Shown one piece after another: positions 45,708 to 57,346 of a stretch of 64,000 nucleotides of DNA (position 1 is its first letter; every line of letters starts with the position of its first letter). The translations under genes were made by a program, and so were the position numbers. A model generated the notes under the pieces. The model saw only the letters and a list, made by a program, of their open reading frames with translations. It was not told the origin of the DNA and did no database searches. This DNA comes from Arachnopeziza araneosa (taxonomy: Eukaryota; Ascomycota; Leotiomycetes; Helotiales; Arachnopezizaceae): positions 1 to 64,000 of the forward strand of contig QYAI01000121.1 in NCBI GenBank assembly GCA_003988855.1, given 5' to 3'.

Positions 45708-46752
45708 GACGAGCACTCGAAGCTGTGATAGGGTTCTCTTAGCGAAAGATTCCAAATCTATCCAATGGTAATTTGAGACCGTCTTTCGCGTTTTCGCGTT
45801 GTGGAAGGCTCCTGTTCAAAAGAAGCTGTGATGGGGATTTACAGACGAGGACTAGCGTGGAAACTCGATATACTCTAGAAATCTCGCGTTGAAGTTGTTT
45901 TACGTATTGACACGCACAAGAGATGGATCTTTGATATTGTAGAATAGGCTCTTATTGCAGATTATGCTCTACTTATTCGTTCTTGTGAAGTTGTAAATGT
46001 CTTAAGCCAGTAATGCACTCTCTAGGAAATATGGACGCTCAAACAGTTCTTCCTCCAACGAGCTTGCCATATGATGTGATGTGCTCCAGCCAGATAGAGT
46101 CAATATAGAGGAAGCCACGATCTGTTCATCATCTCATGAGGAAGGATTGATTGATTGCCTATCCATAAAGTTAACTCAACTCATCCTGTGTCTCCGTGCC
46201 CTACCTGACAAGAAGCAGCACTCAACGAGCTACGCCACACGGGTTACAGAATAAAGATTATATCGGTGGCTCTCTAGCCCGATCGTCGATGTTTGAAGGC
46301 TTCTGACTACAAAATATCATAATTATCCTCTTGCTTGTGCACTTAAAATCCTAATAAATGGACTTATCCTAGAATCTCACAATCATTTACACTCCTTCTC
46401 CGATGATCTCTCTTCAAGGAGACTCAATAATTTATTGGTATGCTTTTGGTCATGATTCCTTCCTGCAAAACGGCGCTCGGTTACAAATCCAAATTCAACT
46501 TCACTCTAAGTTCCTGGTTTAATGATCAATTCAAGCATCTGATACATGCTTCACCGCAAATCTTGCTCTTTGAGGGGCTAAAAACAAACCGGCTCCCAGG
46601 CTTTTAACAGAAATGAAATATATGTAAATACCATTACATTAGTCCGATATAGACTTTGTTTCCTTCAAGACTCTCCGTTACAAGCGCCGGACCTCTGAGG
46701 ACCAAGAATTGTATATCCTTCTTATGGACAGATGAGCCCTTATTCTCCTTCA
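45708..46752. other. Intergenic region
   Basis: About 1 kb without a supported gene. It would contain upstream regulatory sequence of the orphan unit on its left and the MFS transporter 3' flank on its right. Confidence 0.35.
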
Positions 46753-48393
46753 TTAACGTGATGCGCCACCATTACGCTCTCTTCTGTCAAGACTACTATA
46801 TAGTGTATGCTGCCTCATGAAACTCCCTACCACTGCCGCTAGGATGGCGACGCCTAAAGCCGTCAAGAAAACGCCTCTTAAAGCCGTTCCATAACTATCC
46901 ATAACGCCTTCTTCCCAGCCTTTAGGCAAATGCTTCAACTCATCTAGACTATCTCTAATCCTCTGAATTTCCTCTTCCGCACCTTCCTTCCCATCAAACC
47001 TAGAATGTAACCCAGATACAAGCAGATTTTGGTATACAGCCGAAGCAACAGTGACACCGATCGTAGAGCCTGTGGAACGGAAGGCATAGGTAGCTGATGT
47101 GATAACTGCTTGATGATCATGAGACACGGCTGCGATGACCGCGAGAAGGGTGATGGTTAGGATGCCGCTGTAACCGAACCCAATAAGTAAGAGGTAGATG
47201 TATGCTGGCCAATCTGCGCTGTTTAGATCCAGAGTGGCTAGTAGACCTGTCCCTAGGCAAAGCATGAGGAGAATAACGTAGGAGAGAGTTTTGTATGTCC
47301 CGGTTTTGTTCATGATGAGTCCGCAAATGATGGAACCAAGAGTAACTCCTACGCTTTGTGGCACCAGTCGCACACCTGCGGCAGTGGCAGAGTAGCCTTT
47401 GACTTGGAAAAAGATGGGTATATAGAAAAGGGACATGTAGACAACCATTGTAATAAGCCAATTGCACAAGCAGGCAGCAGATACAGTCCTGTCGAGTAGA
47501 AGACGGACCGGGATAATAGGTTCGCTCGCGATATAGGCTTCGATATAAATGAAAGCACCCAAGCTCACAACACTGAGAGGCAAGGAGATTAAAACAAGTG
47601 GATGATTCCAAGGAACGACATTGCCGCCAGAATTAAGGCCTAGGAGGAGTAGAACGAGGGTTGCGACAATGGTCAAGGCTCCTAGGAAATCCACACGAGA
47701 GAGCTTAGACTTTTCCGATTTCTTAGGTGTGATATTGACGGTAAACCAGACAAAAACTCCGGAGATGACTGTGAGAGGAACCTGGACCAAAAAGGCCATT
47801 CTCCAGCCCCAAGTGTCATTCATCCAACCACCAAAGACACCGCCGAGACCTGCGCCTGTACCAAAACAAACGTTTCCAATCCCTTGTATTAGACCTCTTT
47901 TTCGAAGCGGAACCAGATCAGAGCCCACAAATGTAGATATGGCAAAGAGCCCTCCACCTCCCATTCCAGCTATCACTCTCCCGGCAATCATAACCCCTTC
48001 TGAATTCGCCAAGCCGCATATTAAGTTTCCAGCACAGAAGAGAACGTTTGATACAACGAGGCCGGTTCGGCGGGAGAATATGTCTGTCAAGCGACCGGAA
48101 AGAGGTTGGCAGGCGGCATTGGCTACCAGGTAGGCTGAGGCAAGCCAGGAGAGGAGGGAGAGAGAGTGGAAAGATGTGGAGATGGGTGCTGCGAGTGTTG
48201 CTACTACAGTGGTGTCCAATGCTGCCAAGAAGACTCCTATCCAGATGCTTGCAAGAGTTATGACGAGGCGACGTGTAGTAGGTTCTGACGAAATAATCGT
48301 CTCTTCGAGAGGGCTGTCGTCTCGGAGGAGGGGAGTTTCTTCGTCAGAAGGCTGGGAATTGGATTCGGGCGGGGTGCTATTGCTGGCAGACAT
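46753..48393 (-). CDS. MFS drug:H+ antiporter, 14-TM (Fnx1/Vba type)
   Basis: A single exon of 546 residues. A polar cytosolic tail (1-43) precedes 13-14 hydrophobic helices. Motif A-like GRLTDIFSRRTG lies between helices 2 and 3. AALDTTVVATLAAPI in helix 1 is the D1 motif of the 14-helix DHA2 group. GMGGGGLFAISTFVGSDLVPLRKRG and the helix-5 motif GTGAGLGGVFGGWM complete the signature. The closest named relatives I recognise are fission-yeast Fnx1 and the yeast vacuolar basic-amino-acid transporters Vba1-3. It may therefore be a vacuolar importer or a plasma-membrane exporter. The divergent neighbour is the MARVEL protein gene. Confidence 0.92.
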   Translation of the reverse strand: MSASNSTPPESNSQPSDEETPLLRDDSPLEETIISSEPTTRRLVITLASIWIGVFLAALDTTVVATLAAPISTSFHSLSLLSWLASAYLVANAACQPLSGRLTDIFSRRTGLVVSNVLFCAGNLICGLANSEGVMIAGRVIAGMGGGGLFAISTFVGSDLVPLRKRGLIQGIGNVCFGTGAGLGGVFGGWMNDTWGWRMAFLVQVPLTVISGVFVWFTVNITPKKSEKSKLSRVDFLGALTIVATLVLLLLGLNSGGNVVPWNHPLVLISLPLSVVSLGAFIYIEAYIASEPIIPVRLLLDRTVSAACLCNWLITMVVYMSLFYIPIFFQVKGYSATAAGVRLVPQSVGVTLGSIICGLIMNKTGTYKTLSYVILLMLCLGTGLLATLDLNSADWPAYIYLLLIGFGYSGILTITLLAVIAAVSHDHQAVITSATYAFRSTGSTIGVTVASAVYQNLLVSGLHSRFDGKEGAEEEIQRIRDSLDELKHLPKGWEEGVMDSYGTALRGVFLTALGVAILAAVVGSFMRQHTLYSSLDRRERNGGASR

Positions 48394-48965
48394 AATGAAG
48401 ATGATCTATTGTTAAAATCAAGAGCGACTGAAGGAAATATGATTTGAAGGTGCACAAAGGCAGAGAGTGTGAGAGGAAATAGAGAAGTTTGCGGTGAGGC
48501 TCCCACTGCACACTTACCTAGCATGACGCCCTGCGGGTGGGGCAGTTGGCAAGGCTGACTCCGACAGAGACGCTCAGGAGAAAACATGACAGAGAAACGA
48601 GAGAAAGATGCACTGTGAAGATGCTCGTTTCTCAATCTCATCTGCCATTTCTGAAGTTATTCAGAGTCGTCCATCGCGATGAGAAGAAGAAAAGTAAGGG
48701 GGATATTGGTGTCAGATTCAATAGTCTCAGCCTCTGCTACTATTTTTATCCGAATCGGGATGCGTACTCTAGCCAAACTCAACAACCTGGCAACGATCCC
48801 CGAACGCGTGAGCGAGCTGAGCCTCTTTCGTGCAAGGCAGACAACAACAACTTCTTCGTCTCTCGTCATCTTTTGCCTCTCAATTGGCATTTCTACTTTT
48901 CTCTCTTCTCTTCCCTTTACGACCTCAATACTTGATTCCTCGGTGGTTTCAGCTGCTGCAACAAA
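48394..48965. promoter_or_regulatory. Divergent promoter region (MFS / MARVEL)
   Basis: These 572 bp separate two outward-facing ATGs. The side next to the MARVEL gene is rich in ctctt and tctcg. No defined site was found. Confidence 0.35.
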
Positions 48966-49757
48966 ATGCCGATACTAGAATTTGATTCAAATAATCTTCA
49001 GAAAGTCAAGCTGGGCGTTCACATAGCCCAAGCTGTCCTCATAGTCCTGTCCTGGGTCCTCGAGATTATCGTCTTCCGAGATGCCAAGTCGATTGATGGC
49101 AGAGCAGGATGGTATTTCGGCCTTGTATGTGTCGATATCTTTTGACCTCTACTCAGCTGCTTACACAATGTTCAGTGTTTCCTCTACATACCCGCCATCA
49201 TCTACCTAACAATGACCCTCCGATATTCGCGCACACGCAGGTTCGCACAACCTTACGCATTGGCAACAGTGGATTTTGTCTTTGCCCTTCTTTCGCTCTC
49301 CGCTTTCGCAGCCCAAGCTTCATACAACTCGTCTGGGAAATGTAAAGGGGCATGCGGAGCATCAAAGGTTATTGTTGGATTGGGTGTAGTTATCTGGATC
49401 TGCTGGGTCATCACAACCGCTTTTTCGCTTTATGGTGTCATGTATTGGAAACGAGATGGATATCTCCCCGGTGCCAGTCGAGCTCCTTACAATGCTCAGA
49501 ATATGGTGGATCCGGATAAGGAGGCTTTTTCAACAGCACCTCATGATGATGAGTTCTCAGCTGTGCATCATGCGGATGAGCATGAGATTCCAGCATATGG
49601 TGCGGCTGGGCCCAGTAACCCTTCATATGGGAACGAGGAGCCATATTCTGGGGGGTATGTACAACCCAGTGTCCATGACGAATACACCGGATACACAGGG
49701 GCTGAAAGGGTAGATGAACATGATGGGAGAGTGCAGTTTCCTGATGGAAGGTATTAG
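48966..49757 (+). CDS. MARVEL-domain membrane protein
   Basis: Two exons (48966-49124, 49176-49757; 51-bp intron, phase 0) give 246 residues. Four hydrophobic helices are seen: about 16-37 (LGVHIAQAVLIVLSWVLEII), 52-68 (CFLYIPAIIYLTM after the join GL-CFLYIP), 80-100 (ALATVDFVFALLSLSAFAA) and 118-142 (VIVGLGVVIWICWVITTAFS). A loop with two cysteines (GKCKGACGAS) lies between helices 3 and 4. The C-terminal 95 residues are polar, rich in Asp, Glu, Tyr and Pro. The arrangement fits fungal MARVEL proteins, which associate with plasma-membrane microdomains. No specific partner can be named. Confidence 0.85.
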
Positions 49758-50307
49758 GTGAGGGCTAGGTTTGTGTTGATAGGCGTGGGCGTTTCGGACT
49801 TGAGGTTTGTACATGGATGGTTTTCTGATATTATAGATGAGTCGCAATCGATATCTTCTTGCTCTCTGAAATTGGACACAGTTCTGCATCAGGAGTTTGG
49901 CGATGGAATTGTATTTAGTTGTTTTGGTCGTTAAGCGAAATATTTGAGGTTACCAAGCAAACCATTCGATATTTGGCAACAAAAGGGGCCTTAAAATACA
50001 AGATGAATCCATGAATATTTACCACAGTCAAAGTGTCCTTGATTTTGAGACTTATCGCCACCATCCAATTTCTCGAAACGCCAATAAAAACGGAACATCA
50101 TCATTTTAAGCCAACAAAGAGAATCGAGATATCATGTCGCAGAACTCCATATTGCGGTTAACCAGGAGTCTCATTGTGAACTAGGAAAAATATGAGACCT
50201 TTTTCTTCTCATCTGTATATACACTTTTCAACCACCATAAACTCTCCTCAAGGCATATACAACCCAGCTGCACCTCTCAGCCACTTTGAATCATTTTGAC
50301 ACCCTCG
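49758..50307. other. Intergenic region between convergent genes
   Basis: These 550 bp lie between the stop codons of the MARVEL and GH55 genes. AT-rich, with nothing recognisable. Confidence 0.35.
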
Positions 50308-52791
50308 TCAGTTACTCTGCCTCAAAAACGCCCCAGTAACAGCGGTATTAAAAGTACCCTGAATCATTCCCGCGCCGACTTGGGTATGTAGTACCTGGGG
50401 CGAAGCACCTTGTCCCAATAGTAAGACCTTACTATTAATCGTGCTAAGACCATAACTAAACAGCTTCGTATTATTCGCATACATAGCTGCGTTATCTTGA
50501 CAATCGGTACTGCAAAAGGTACGTGACGGTCCCGAGACGAAGTTCCAGAAGCCGGAGGAGTAGAGATTAATGTTGTTGGAGTTGACGACACGTTGGTAGA
50601 GTCCCATGCGACACTGTAGTGTTGGTAAGATGACAAAAGAGAGGGATGGAGAGTGCTTACAGTCACATCTGATGCTCCACACCATGACCAATCTGGGTCT
50701 GAAGGTAGAGGATAAGAAGCCCACGGAGCAGGTGCAAGAACCGTATTTCCTGTACCTTGCCAATAAGCTGACTCGCCTTCCTGAAGCCCGAGGAAGACAT
50801 TCTGGGCGTTGACAATGTTCATCTGATACAAGGCATTATGTTCTTTCAATCAGTCATGATTCTCTCAGTCAAGAACAACTCACCAATACCCATTCCCAAC
50901 AACCAAGTTCCCTTCTGAGCTTCGACCAAGAACCCTCCAGCTGTAGCAAGAAGACTCGTGTAACTCCCTCCATCCAAGTCATGATCCGCTCCCCATGCCC
51001 AAGAGTTCTCCCAATAACTGCCAGATGTAGCCGTAAGATGACTGCATATCCTGGCAGCTTTACAGTTCGCTGCACTACTACACTCCGATTCGGACTTTGA
51101 GTCTTTCGCACCACCACTACGGAAATGACAGTTGAAGAACCCAACGTTTCCTGGTACGTCACCTGCCGCGTTGACTTCGACCATGATGGTACCGGGAAGA
51201 ATATCCGAGACGGTAAAGAGGAAATCGGTGAGTTGAGCCACTCCTACATCGCCTGGGTTTCCGACTCGGACCATAGCACGAGAATTCTTTTCATCTTTGA
51301 AGTTTGCTCCCGAAGCACTGAACTCACTGAATGATTCACCAACTAATCTTGAGCCGATGGGAACAGTGAGGGTGTTGGTCAAGAGATAGATACCGTGAGG
51401 GAAATAGACGAGGGAATTGTTTGCGGCCGAGTTGAGGATGGCTTGGATATTGGTTGTGTCATCTGTAACTCCATCACCTGCAACAGGGTGGGCAGAAACA
51501 TCTTTTATGTTGATGACCTGCGAGGCAGAGTATTCAGCGTATGTGGGTGGAGTGACGGTAAAATAGGAGCCGGTGCTGTTTACAAGTAGGGTAGGGCGGG
51601 AGGTGGTAATCTTTGCGCCAGTAGAGAGTTTAGGGGCGGAGCCGTCAGCAGCGTAGACTTCTCCGCGAGACCAAGTTGAGCCTGGAGTGACTGAACCAGT
51701 AAGTACGGCAGTGGTTCCTATTTTGACAGTCTGAAATGTCAGCAGGCGCTCATACGAGAGGAGATACATACCGCAGCAACGTTAGAGTCAACAATGACAT
51801 TTTCCAGATTCAAAGATCCTTGTGCAGTGGTTGAACTGTATCCATTCACTAGAGTGGCTGTATTTGTAGCGGTTGAATCGATCAGATTGAAGAGACCAGC
51901 TCCCCCGCTACTTGTATCAATCCCGATTTTACAACCCTCAAAACGTAGTCCTTGACCTGTACCTTGAACGAGGTTGGTAATCTGGATACCAGTAGCCACA
52001 TCTATAAAATCAGCCTAGTACTTTCTGTGGGAGAACTTACTCTTAAAATACAAATTCTTGAGGTGATATTGTGTAGCTGCGAGAGTAACACCGAATGCAC
52101 CTCCAACAAACTGCAAGTCATTGATTATCAACGGAGAACCTGTTCCCGGTGTTGCAACTCCTGTATGACCTGTAGATCCAACTGGCATATTAAACAAAAT
52201 ATTGGAGAGCTGACAAGCCTGACTAACTCCCCATGAGACCAGTGTGAATGCTTTTGTTGGAGAGACGGCTGTACTATCAATGACCAAGTTCTTGATTTCA
52301 TGATAGAAAGCCACAAGACCAGTATATCTTGGATCTACTCCATTTAGTAGTGTGGCTACAGAGAAACTGGCAGATGCTTTAATGACTGGGCGATTTGTTG
52401 GGTCACCCATGAGGACCGTTCCAATATAATTCTGGATCGCACTGCTGACAAAATATGTACCGGATGAAAAGTAAACCACAGCAGGTTGTCCAGTGGATCC
52501 AAAAACACCAGAGGCGCGCGTTCCAGCGCTGTTTCCGGTAGTTATAGCCTTCTGAATGGCAGCTGTATCATCTGTTGTTCCATCTCCTTTGGCTCCATAG
52601 TCCTTGACATTGGGGAATACTGTCCAGTTCTTGCCGTTTGTAATGGTTGGACTGATGCTATTGTGCTGGATCGTCTCATACCAGTAAGTGCTTGCTGAAC
52701 TCGACCGTTTTTCTAGGTTCCCTCCGTGAGGAATTGCATGGACAGCGGTTAGGCTGAGAAGAAGAAGTAGAAACCTCATCCTTGAATACAT
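50308..52791 (-). CDS. GH55 exo-beta-1,3-glucanase
   Basis: Five exons (52791-52041, 52001-51772, 51730-50884, 50842-50661, 50613-50308) give 771 residues, the normal GH55 size. Introns are 39-47 bp and all in phase. A signal peptide (MRFLLLLLSLTAVHA) is followed by a Kex2-like LEKR. The ATG at 52779 is an equally good start; I report the first ATG. Two right-handed beta-helix repeats each begin with the pectate-lyase-3 type motif: NVKDYGAKGDGTTDDTAAIQ and VSAHPVAGDGVTDDTTNIQ. The C-terminal part has paired cysteines (SRTFCSTDCQDN). Secreted enzymes of this family release glucose or gentiobiose from beta-1,3-glucan. It could act in wall remodelling or nutrition. Confidence 0.93.
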
Positions 52792-53720
52792 CTGTAGGGA
52801 CAAGTGTTGAGATTACATACCAAAGGCATAATAAGTATGATCTTTTAGAGGAAGAAACATCTTGAAAAAGATTAATAACGGCACTCCCATCGGTATATTC
52901 TTCCTTCTTCCAAATACCCGTTTATATCGATAAGCCAACCAGGTATTCATACTATACTCAACACGGCAGGAAGTAAAGAACTCCTGAGGGGACATCTTTA
53001 GGCAGAGAGACCGATCATGCCATTCATCAGATCTTGCGAGATCTTTGCACAGGGTGATATCCCGACTCGCCTATCGTTCCGGATAGCATTGTGGTCTTTA
53101 AGTTGTATGGGGTGCCTCGTTTATAGGATGTTTGTAGAGCAATGCTGCGTTGACTGATATATTGAGAGTTGTTTAATACTGTGACCTCGTGGACTTCAAC
53201 CTAGCTTCTCGAATCTCCACCTACACTTTATCTCTCACAGGATGAATGAAAGTGCTCTGCATCTCCTCTTTATAACTAGGTTGACTTTCCACTCCTCTTT
53301 CTAACCAGTTTAACTTTCCACTCCATCGCTTGAACTCGCCTCCCTGAATCAAAAGTCGTCCACTATTCACGTCCACATGAAGCGAACGTCAAGGTACCCG
53401 TCATAATCATCCGGCTCATGGGTTTCATTTGGTGGATGTATTATCGTCTGAAGAAGCATTTAAGGATCTTAGTTCCACACCTCCGATTTGTTGATCCAAC
53501 CACGCCACACCCGTCATCTCGTTTGGTGGGGCTAGAGATGTTTCGTCATACCTAGGAATGTTCTGAGGGAAAGTTTGCGATCTGGGAATGACTTCAAGGA
53601 ATGTGGATGATGATGGAATACATGCCATTCTTTACCTTCTAGCCTCACTTCATCTCCAGCAGAGCTATCAGGACGACAAAGAATCAATTGACCCCGTATA
53701 GACCCCGCGATACATTCAAA
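52792..53720. promoter_or_regulatory. Divergent promoter region (GH55 / HAD hydrolase)
   Basis: 929 bp between outward-facing ATGs. It includes a 29-bp tandem repeat (53263-53320) and, on the minus strand, a tataaa at 53125-53120 that could serve GH55 with a long leader. Confidence 0.4.
53263..53320. repeat. 29-bp tandem repeat, two copies
   Basis: Units 53263-53291 and 53292-53320 both begin ctcctcttt and end actttcca and differ at four positions. They are intergenic, about 480 bp from the GH55 start. Confidence 0.8.
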
Positions 53721-54496
53721 ATGCCCAAAGTAATCTCTCACTATTCTAGCTTCTTAGCTAACTCTGGCAGATAAGCACTCTTCTCTTCGACTGCGATAAT
53801 ACACTCGTTCTGTCCGAATCCCTCGCCTTCGAAGCATGCGCAGGCCTTGCGAATAAGATCCTCTCCTCAAAAGGCATAACCGATAGATACACAGGGCCCC
53901 AACTCTTCTCTGAATTCGTGGGTCAGAATTTCCGTGGCATGATTACAAACCTAGCCCAGAAATATCATCTGGATCTCGATACTGCGGAATTGGAAAAATA
54001 TGTCTCCGCTGAAGAAGATGAAGTGATTGCCAAACTAAAAGAAGCGCTGAAACCATGCGTGGGTGTTGATCCGGTTCTTGAGAAGCTGGAGAAAGAAGGG
54101 AAGTATACAATGGTGGTTGTCAGTAGTAGTGCACTCAGAAGGGTTAATGCTAGTTTGGTGAAGGTTGGGCAGGATAAATACTTTGGGGAGAGGGTATATT
54201 CGGCGGCTACATCGTTACCAAAACCGACGAGTAAGCCTGATCCAGCGATATATCTATATGCGATGAAGGAGTTGGGAGTCGAAGCAGGAGAGTGTATCGT
54301 GGTTGAAGATAGTAAAAGTGGTGCTACGAGCGCATTTAGAGCAGGGATTAAGACGATTGGATATGTGGGAAGTTATGAGAAGGAGGAGGTAGAGAAGATG
54401 GAGAAGATGTTGAAGGATGCGGGGGCGGTGATTATTATGAAGGATTGGAGTGAATTTGATGAATATTTGGCCAAGATTGAGAGAGGATATGTTTGA
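53721..54496 (+). CDS. HAD-superfamily hydrolase (subfamily IA)
   Basis: Two exons (53721-53729, 53771-54496) give 244 residues. The first coding exon is only ATG CCC AAA, and the 41-bp intron joins it in phase 0 to ISTLLFDCDNTLVLSES. This supplies motif I with D10 as nucleophile and D12 as acid/base. Motif II is VVVSSSALRR, motif III the lysine region in LPKPTSKPDP, and motif IV VVEDSKSG with the metal-binding acidic pair. The cap domain lies between motifs I and II, as in phosphoglycolate-phosphatase- or beta-phosphoglucomutase-like enzymes. It is probably a cytosolic sugar- or metabolite-phosphatase; the substrate is undetermined. Confidence 0.88.
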
Positions 54497-55321
54497 GGTC
54501 AAGGGAGACAAAGATAGTCGGGCAGCGTTGTGTTTATATTGAACTTATAGGTTTACGACAGATCTGTAGAGGCCACTGTAGAACTTACTCGATAGGTTCA
54601 CCGTCTTGGCTGCATTCTGTTCTCCTGGTTTATGCGCAACATTAATCAAAAGCTCATATAAATCTACCAAGATAATGTATTACATCTGTACCGTAGTACC
54701 CAAGTATGTACATATTCGAGTAAACCTGCCCTCAGAGTTGGTAAGGCTCGTCGAATCGAGAGAAGCCACATCAAATCATCATTTGAAAAGCACAGAAACG
54801 GTAATTGACCGAAGAGTGGCGTGCACCAGGACATGCATATTCTTCTTGAATCCTTGCTACTTCTCAGCCCAAACTACGCCTTACACCGCCCTGCTTACTT
54901 GCGTTCAAAACCTTAGAGAGCTGTCTACCAATCGCAATCACTTGGGAAGATTCATTGAGCCATATTCTTCCATTTCTTTCTCTAGTCTAGAGATCAAATC
55001 ATCGCCCAGTTTTGGTATCCTTTTCCTACTCATGGGCGTGGTTCTCTTGTTGTGCCTAGTCTCTCCTGAATGATCCTGGCTTGCAAGTGATCCTGTACAT
55101 AATCAAACCGGCTTGTTGATGAGCGCCTTTGATATCAACAGACATCATATAACATCACATCACTTTTATTTTCATAATCTAATTGATAGTATTTAAGTGC
55201 ACGCTTCAATTCCGACTACTAAGCAAGCGAATAACAAAGATAAAGCAATTCAATCCATTAAAGAATATAGCACGCAGATAGCATAAGCAAATGAAAACCT
55301 ACATTAAACAAACCTTGACAA
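54497..55321. other. Intergenic region between convergent genes
   Basis: 825 bp between the HAD and ankyrin gene stop codons. A 155-codon frame (54606-55073) begins with TTG and has no recognisable feature. I consider it non-coding. Confidence 0.4.
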
Positions 55322-56797
55322 CTAACGAAGTAAAACGTCCCAAATAGCTTCCTTCCTCTTTCGCCTCTCCTCCGAGCGAGGTCTTGTAAACCAAGGTCGC
55401 CATCCCCAACTGTGAGTCTCTAGACCTGCATCATACAACTCTTGGGGACAGTAGTAGTATTTGTTGTTGGCACTTTGCCATAACATCTCAACGCCTTGTT
55501 CATCTCTTAACCAGGTGAGCAAATCCTCATTAACGTTTCGGCAGCCCGCTAAATAATGCAAAGCTGTATTCCCGTGGATATCTCTCTTCTCTATATCAGT
55601 AATACCATTATCCCATAGATATTTGAATACTATAGCCTGACTATAATTTTCGTCTTCCACATCCTCAAATGCAGGCCAATTTAGAGAATCGGTGTAAGAC
55701 CTCTCATCGGTTGTAAACGACTCGTAAATATTTTTGTAGGCGTTAAGATTTCGAGTTTCATGAATACTCTGAAAGGTTGGTTTAGAATGAAGCTGAATGT
55801 TGAGTGCATTCGCGGGCATGCACGCGATATGCAATAACGTATGGCCAAGAGCAGTTGTCCCGGCATTTTTGAGAGGGATCATGGATGCAACATGTTTTAT
55901 CACATCAATATCCATTCCCGCAACAGCAAAATGTAAAAGATGTACACCATAGACAGGTGTTCTGAGCTCCATATTGATGTTTGGACAATCAGAAAGAAGA
56001 TTGAATGCGTCGCGGTTGAAAATTTTGCTATAAATGATTGTAGCCATCAATGGTGTGATGCAACGAGTTGGATTCGCCAGAGGCATTGTATTGGGATCAA
56101 AACCTAGGTCGAGGAGATGTCTCAGCATTCTCATGTCTTTGCTCTGAAGAGCCGCATGGATTGGGCTGGAGACGCTGAGACTGCTAGCTGTGGGTGGATT
56201 TGGAGTGAAGAATTGAGGCTGCATCCAAAAGCTAGCATCCGCTTCGGCATTGAGAAGCTTGTCGAAAATCTCGATAGATCCAGACCTCGATGCTTCAACA
56301 AGAGATGGCAAAGATTCTCCGTGACGAATAAAGTCGGCTTCCACGAATCCTTCTTCGCACCAAAATGGCGCCATCCCATCCCACATCCTGTCCTCAATCT
56401 CTTCCACAGTAAGGGTTGATAGCTGAGGAAGAGTCATGCGATTCAAGAAACAATCCCGTGTGGGAAAGTCACAATAGAAATCGGCCTCTCTGACTAGACG
56501 TCTGAATCGCAAGAAGAGCGCTGCATATTTCTCCATCACGTGAAGTAGAATGCCGTTAGGGTTTGCACCGTCTTCGAGTAATATCGACACCTCGTCATTC
56601 ATCTGGAAGCGAATTGATCTCAAAAGAGGACTTGATATCTCCGCGTGCGATTGCGGACATGTTCGTGAGCCACATTCAGATACCGAACTATTGTCGCTAT
56701 CCTCAGGCGTCGCTCTGGGGAAACGGTCTATCAGATTTCTTGATATGGAGTAGTCATCTTCGTGCGCCAAAGTCACTGAAGAAGCAGGAGAGTCCAT
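55322..56797 (-). CDS. Ankyrin-repeat protein
   Basis: A single exon of 491 residues, no signal peptide or membrane helix. Several degenerate ankyrin repeats can be traced. An N-terminal one has ISILLEDGANPNGILL. A central block has SPIHAALQSKDMRMLRHLLDLGFDPN, TPLMATIIYSKIF and HLLHFAVAGMDIDVIKHV (written here from separate repeats). A C-terminal repeat has DIHGNTALHYLAGCRNVN. Segments between them (residues 90-160) are non-repeat and aromatic-rich. Ankyrin repeats mediate protein binding; no effector domain is attached, so the role is unknown. Filamentous fungi carry many such lineage-variable genes. Confidence 0.8.
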   Translation of the reverse strand: MDSPASSVTLAHEDDYSISRNLIDRFPRATPEDSDNSSVSECGSRTCPQSHAEISSPLLRSIRFQMNDEVSILLEDGANPNGILLHVMEKYAALFLRFRRLVREADFYCDFPTRDCFLNRMTLPQLSTLTVEEIEDRMWDGMAPFWCEEGFVEADFIRHGESLPSLVEASRSGSIEIFDKLLNAEADASFWMQPQFFTPNPPTASSLSVSSPIHAALQSKDMRMLRHLLDLGFDPNTMPLANPTRCITPLMATIIYSKIFNRDAFNLLSDCPNINMELRTPVYGVHLLHFAVAGMDIDVIKHVASMIPLKNAGTTALGHTLLHIACMPANALNIQLHSKPTFQSIHETRNLNAYKNIYESFTTDERSYTDSLNWPAFEDVEDENYSQAIVFKYLWDNGITDIEKRDIHGNTALHYLAGCRNVNEDLLTWLRDEQGVEMLWQSANNKYYYCPQELYDAGLETHSWGWRPWFTRPRSEERRKRKEAIWDVLLR

Positions 56798-57346
56798 CTT
56801 ACCTTGGACTTACCGTTGAAAGATGATGAGAGAATATATTGATGTTGATGTTGTTGGGTGCGAAGGAGAAGTGAGGCGGGATTGCAGCCTAGAGTCATTC
56901 GGCATACCAACCGCCTTACCTCATCATTGGCATCAAGGCATGACTCAGACAACATCATACGCTTTTATTCGACATGACAAAAGGGCGCTGCTCGGTTTGA
57001 GGAAAGTGAGGCTACACAGATCCAATAATATCAGGTATCTTCTTTCCAATATTTCACCGGAGAATGCTAAATGGTAGCTTAGACTGGATCTTACAATGAG
57101 CACAACTGGGCAAAATGGGCCGTCACCACTTCAGATCTCGATTTCAGCGCACTTTAATATTTGTTTCCGTGGAGTCCAAGGACTTTTGGGAGTTGAGTGC
57201 AACTGAAACCATCGGGCGACTACATGCATTCCGGGCATCGCCTACAGCATGCCGATTTCAATCTATTGTTTGGATTTCGTCGATTTTAGCATCAAACGCT
57301 TGAATTTTCCTCTTATTTTGGAGGAATTAAGTATCCTCTGAATTTG
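56798..57346. other. Intergenic region
   Basis: 549 bp containing the ankyrin gene promoter and the 3' flank of the first P450. The ankyrin leader has a GTAAGT a few bases before the ATG, so a 5'-UTR intron is possible. Otherwise nothing is seen. Confidence 0.3.

Noticed and set aside
54606..55073. 155-codon frame on the plus strand
   Set aside because: Starts with TTG and lies between two convergent genes; no domain recognised.
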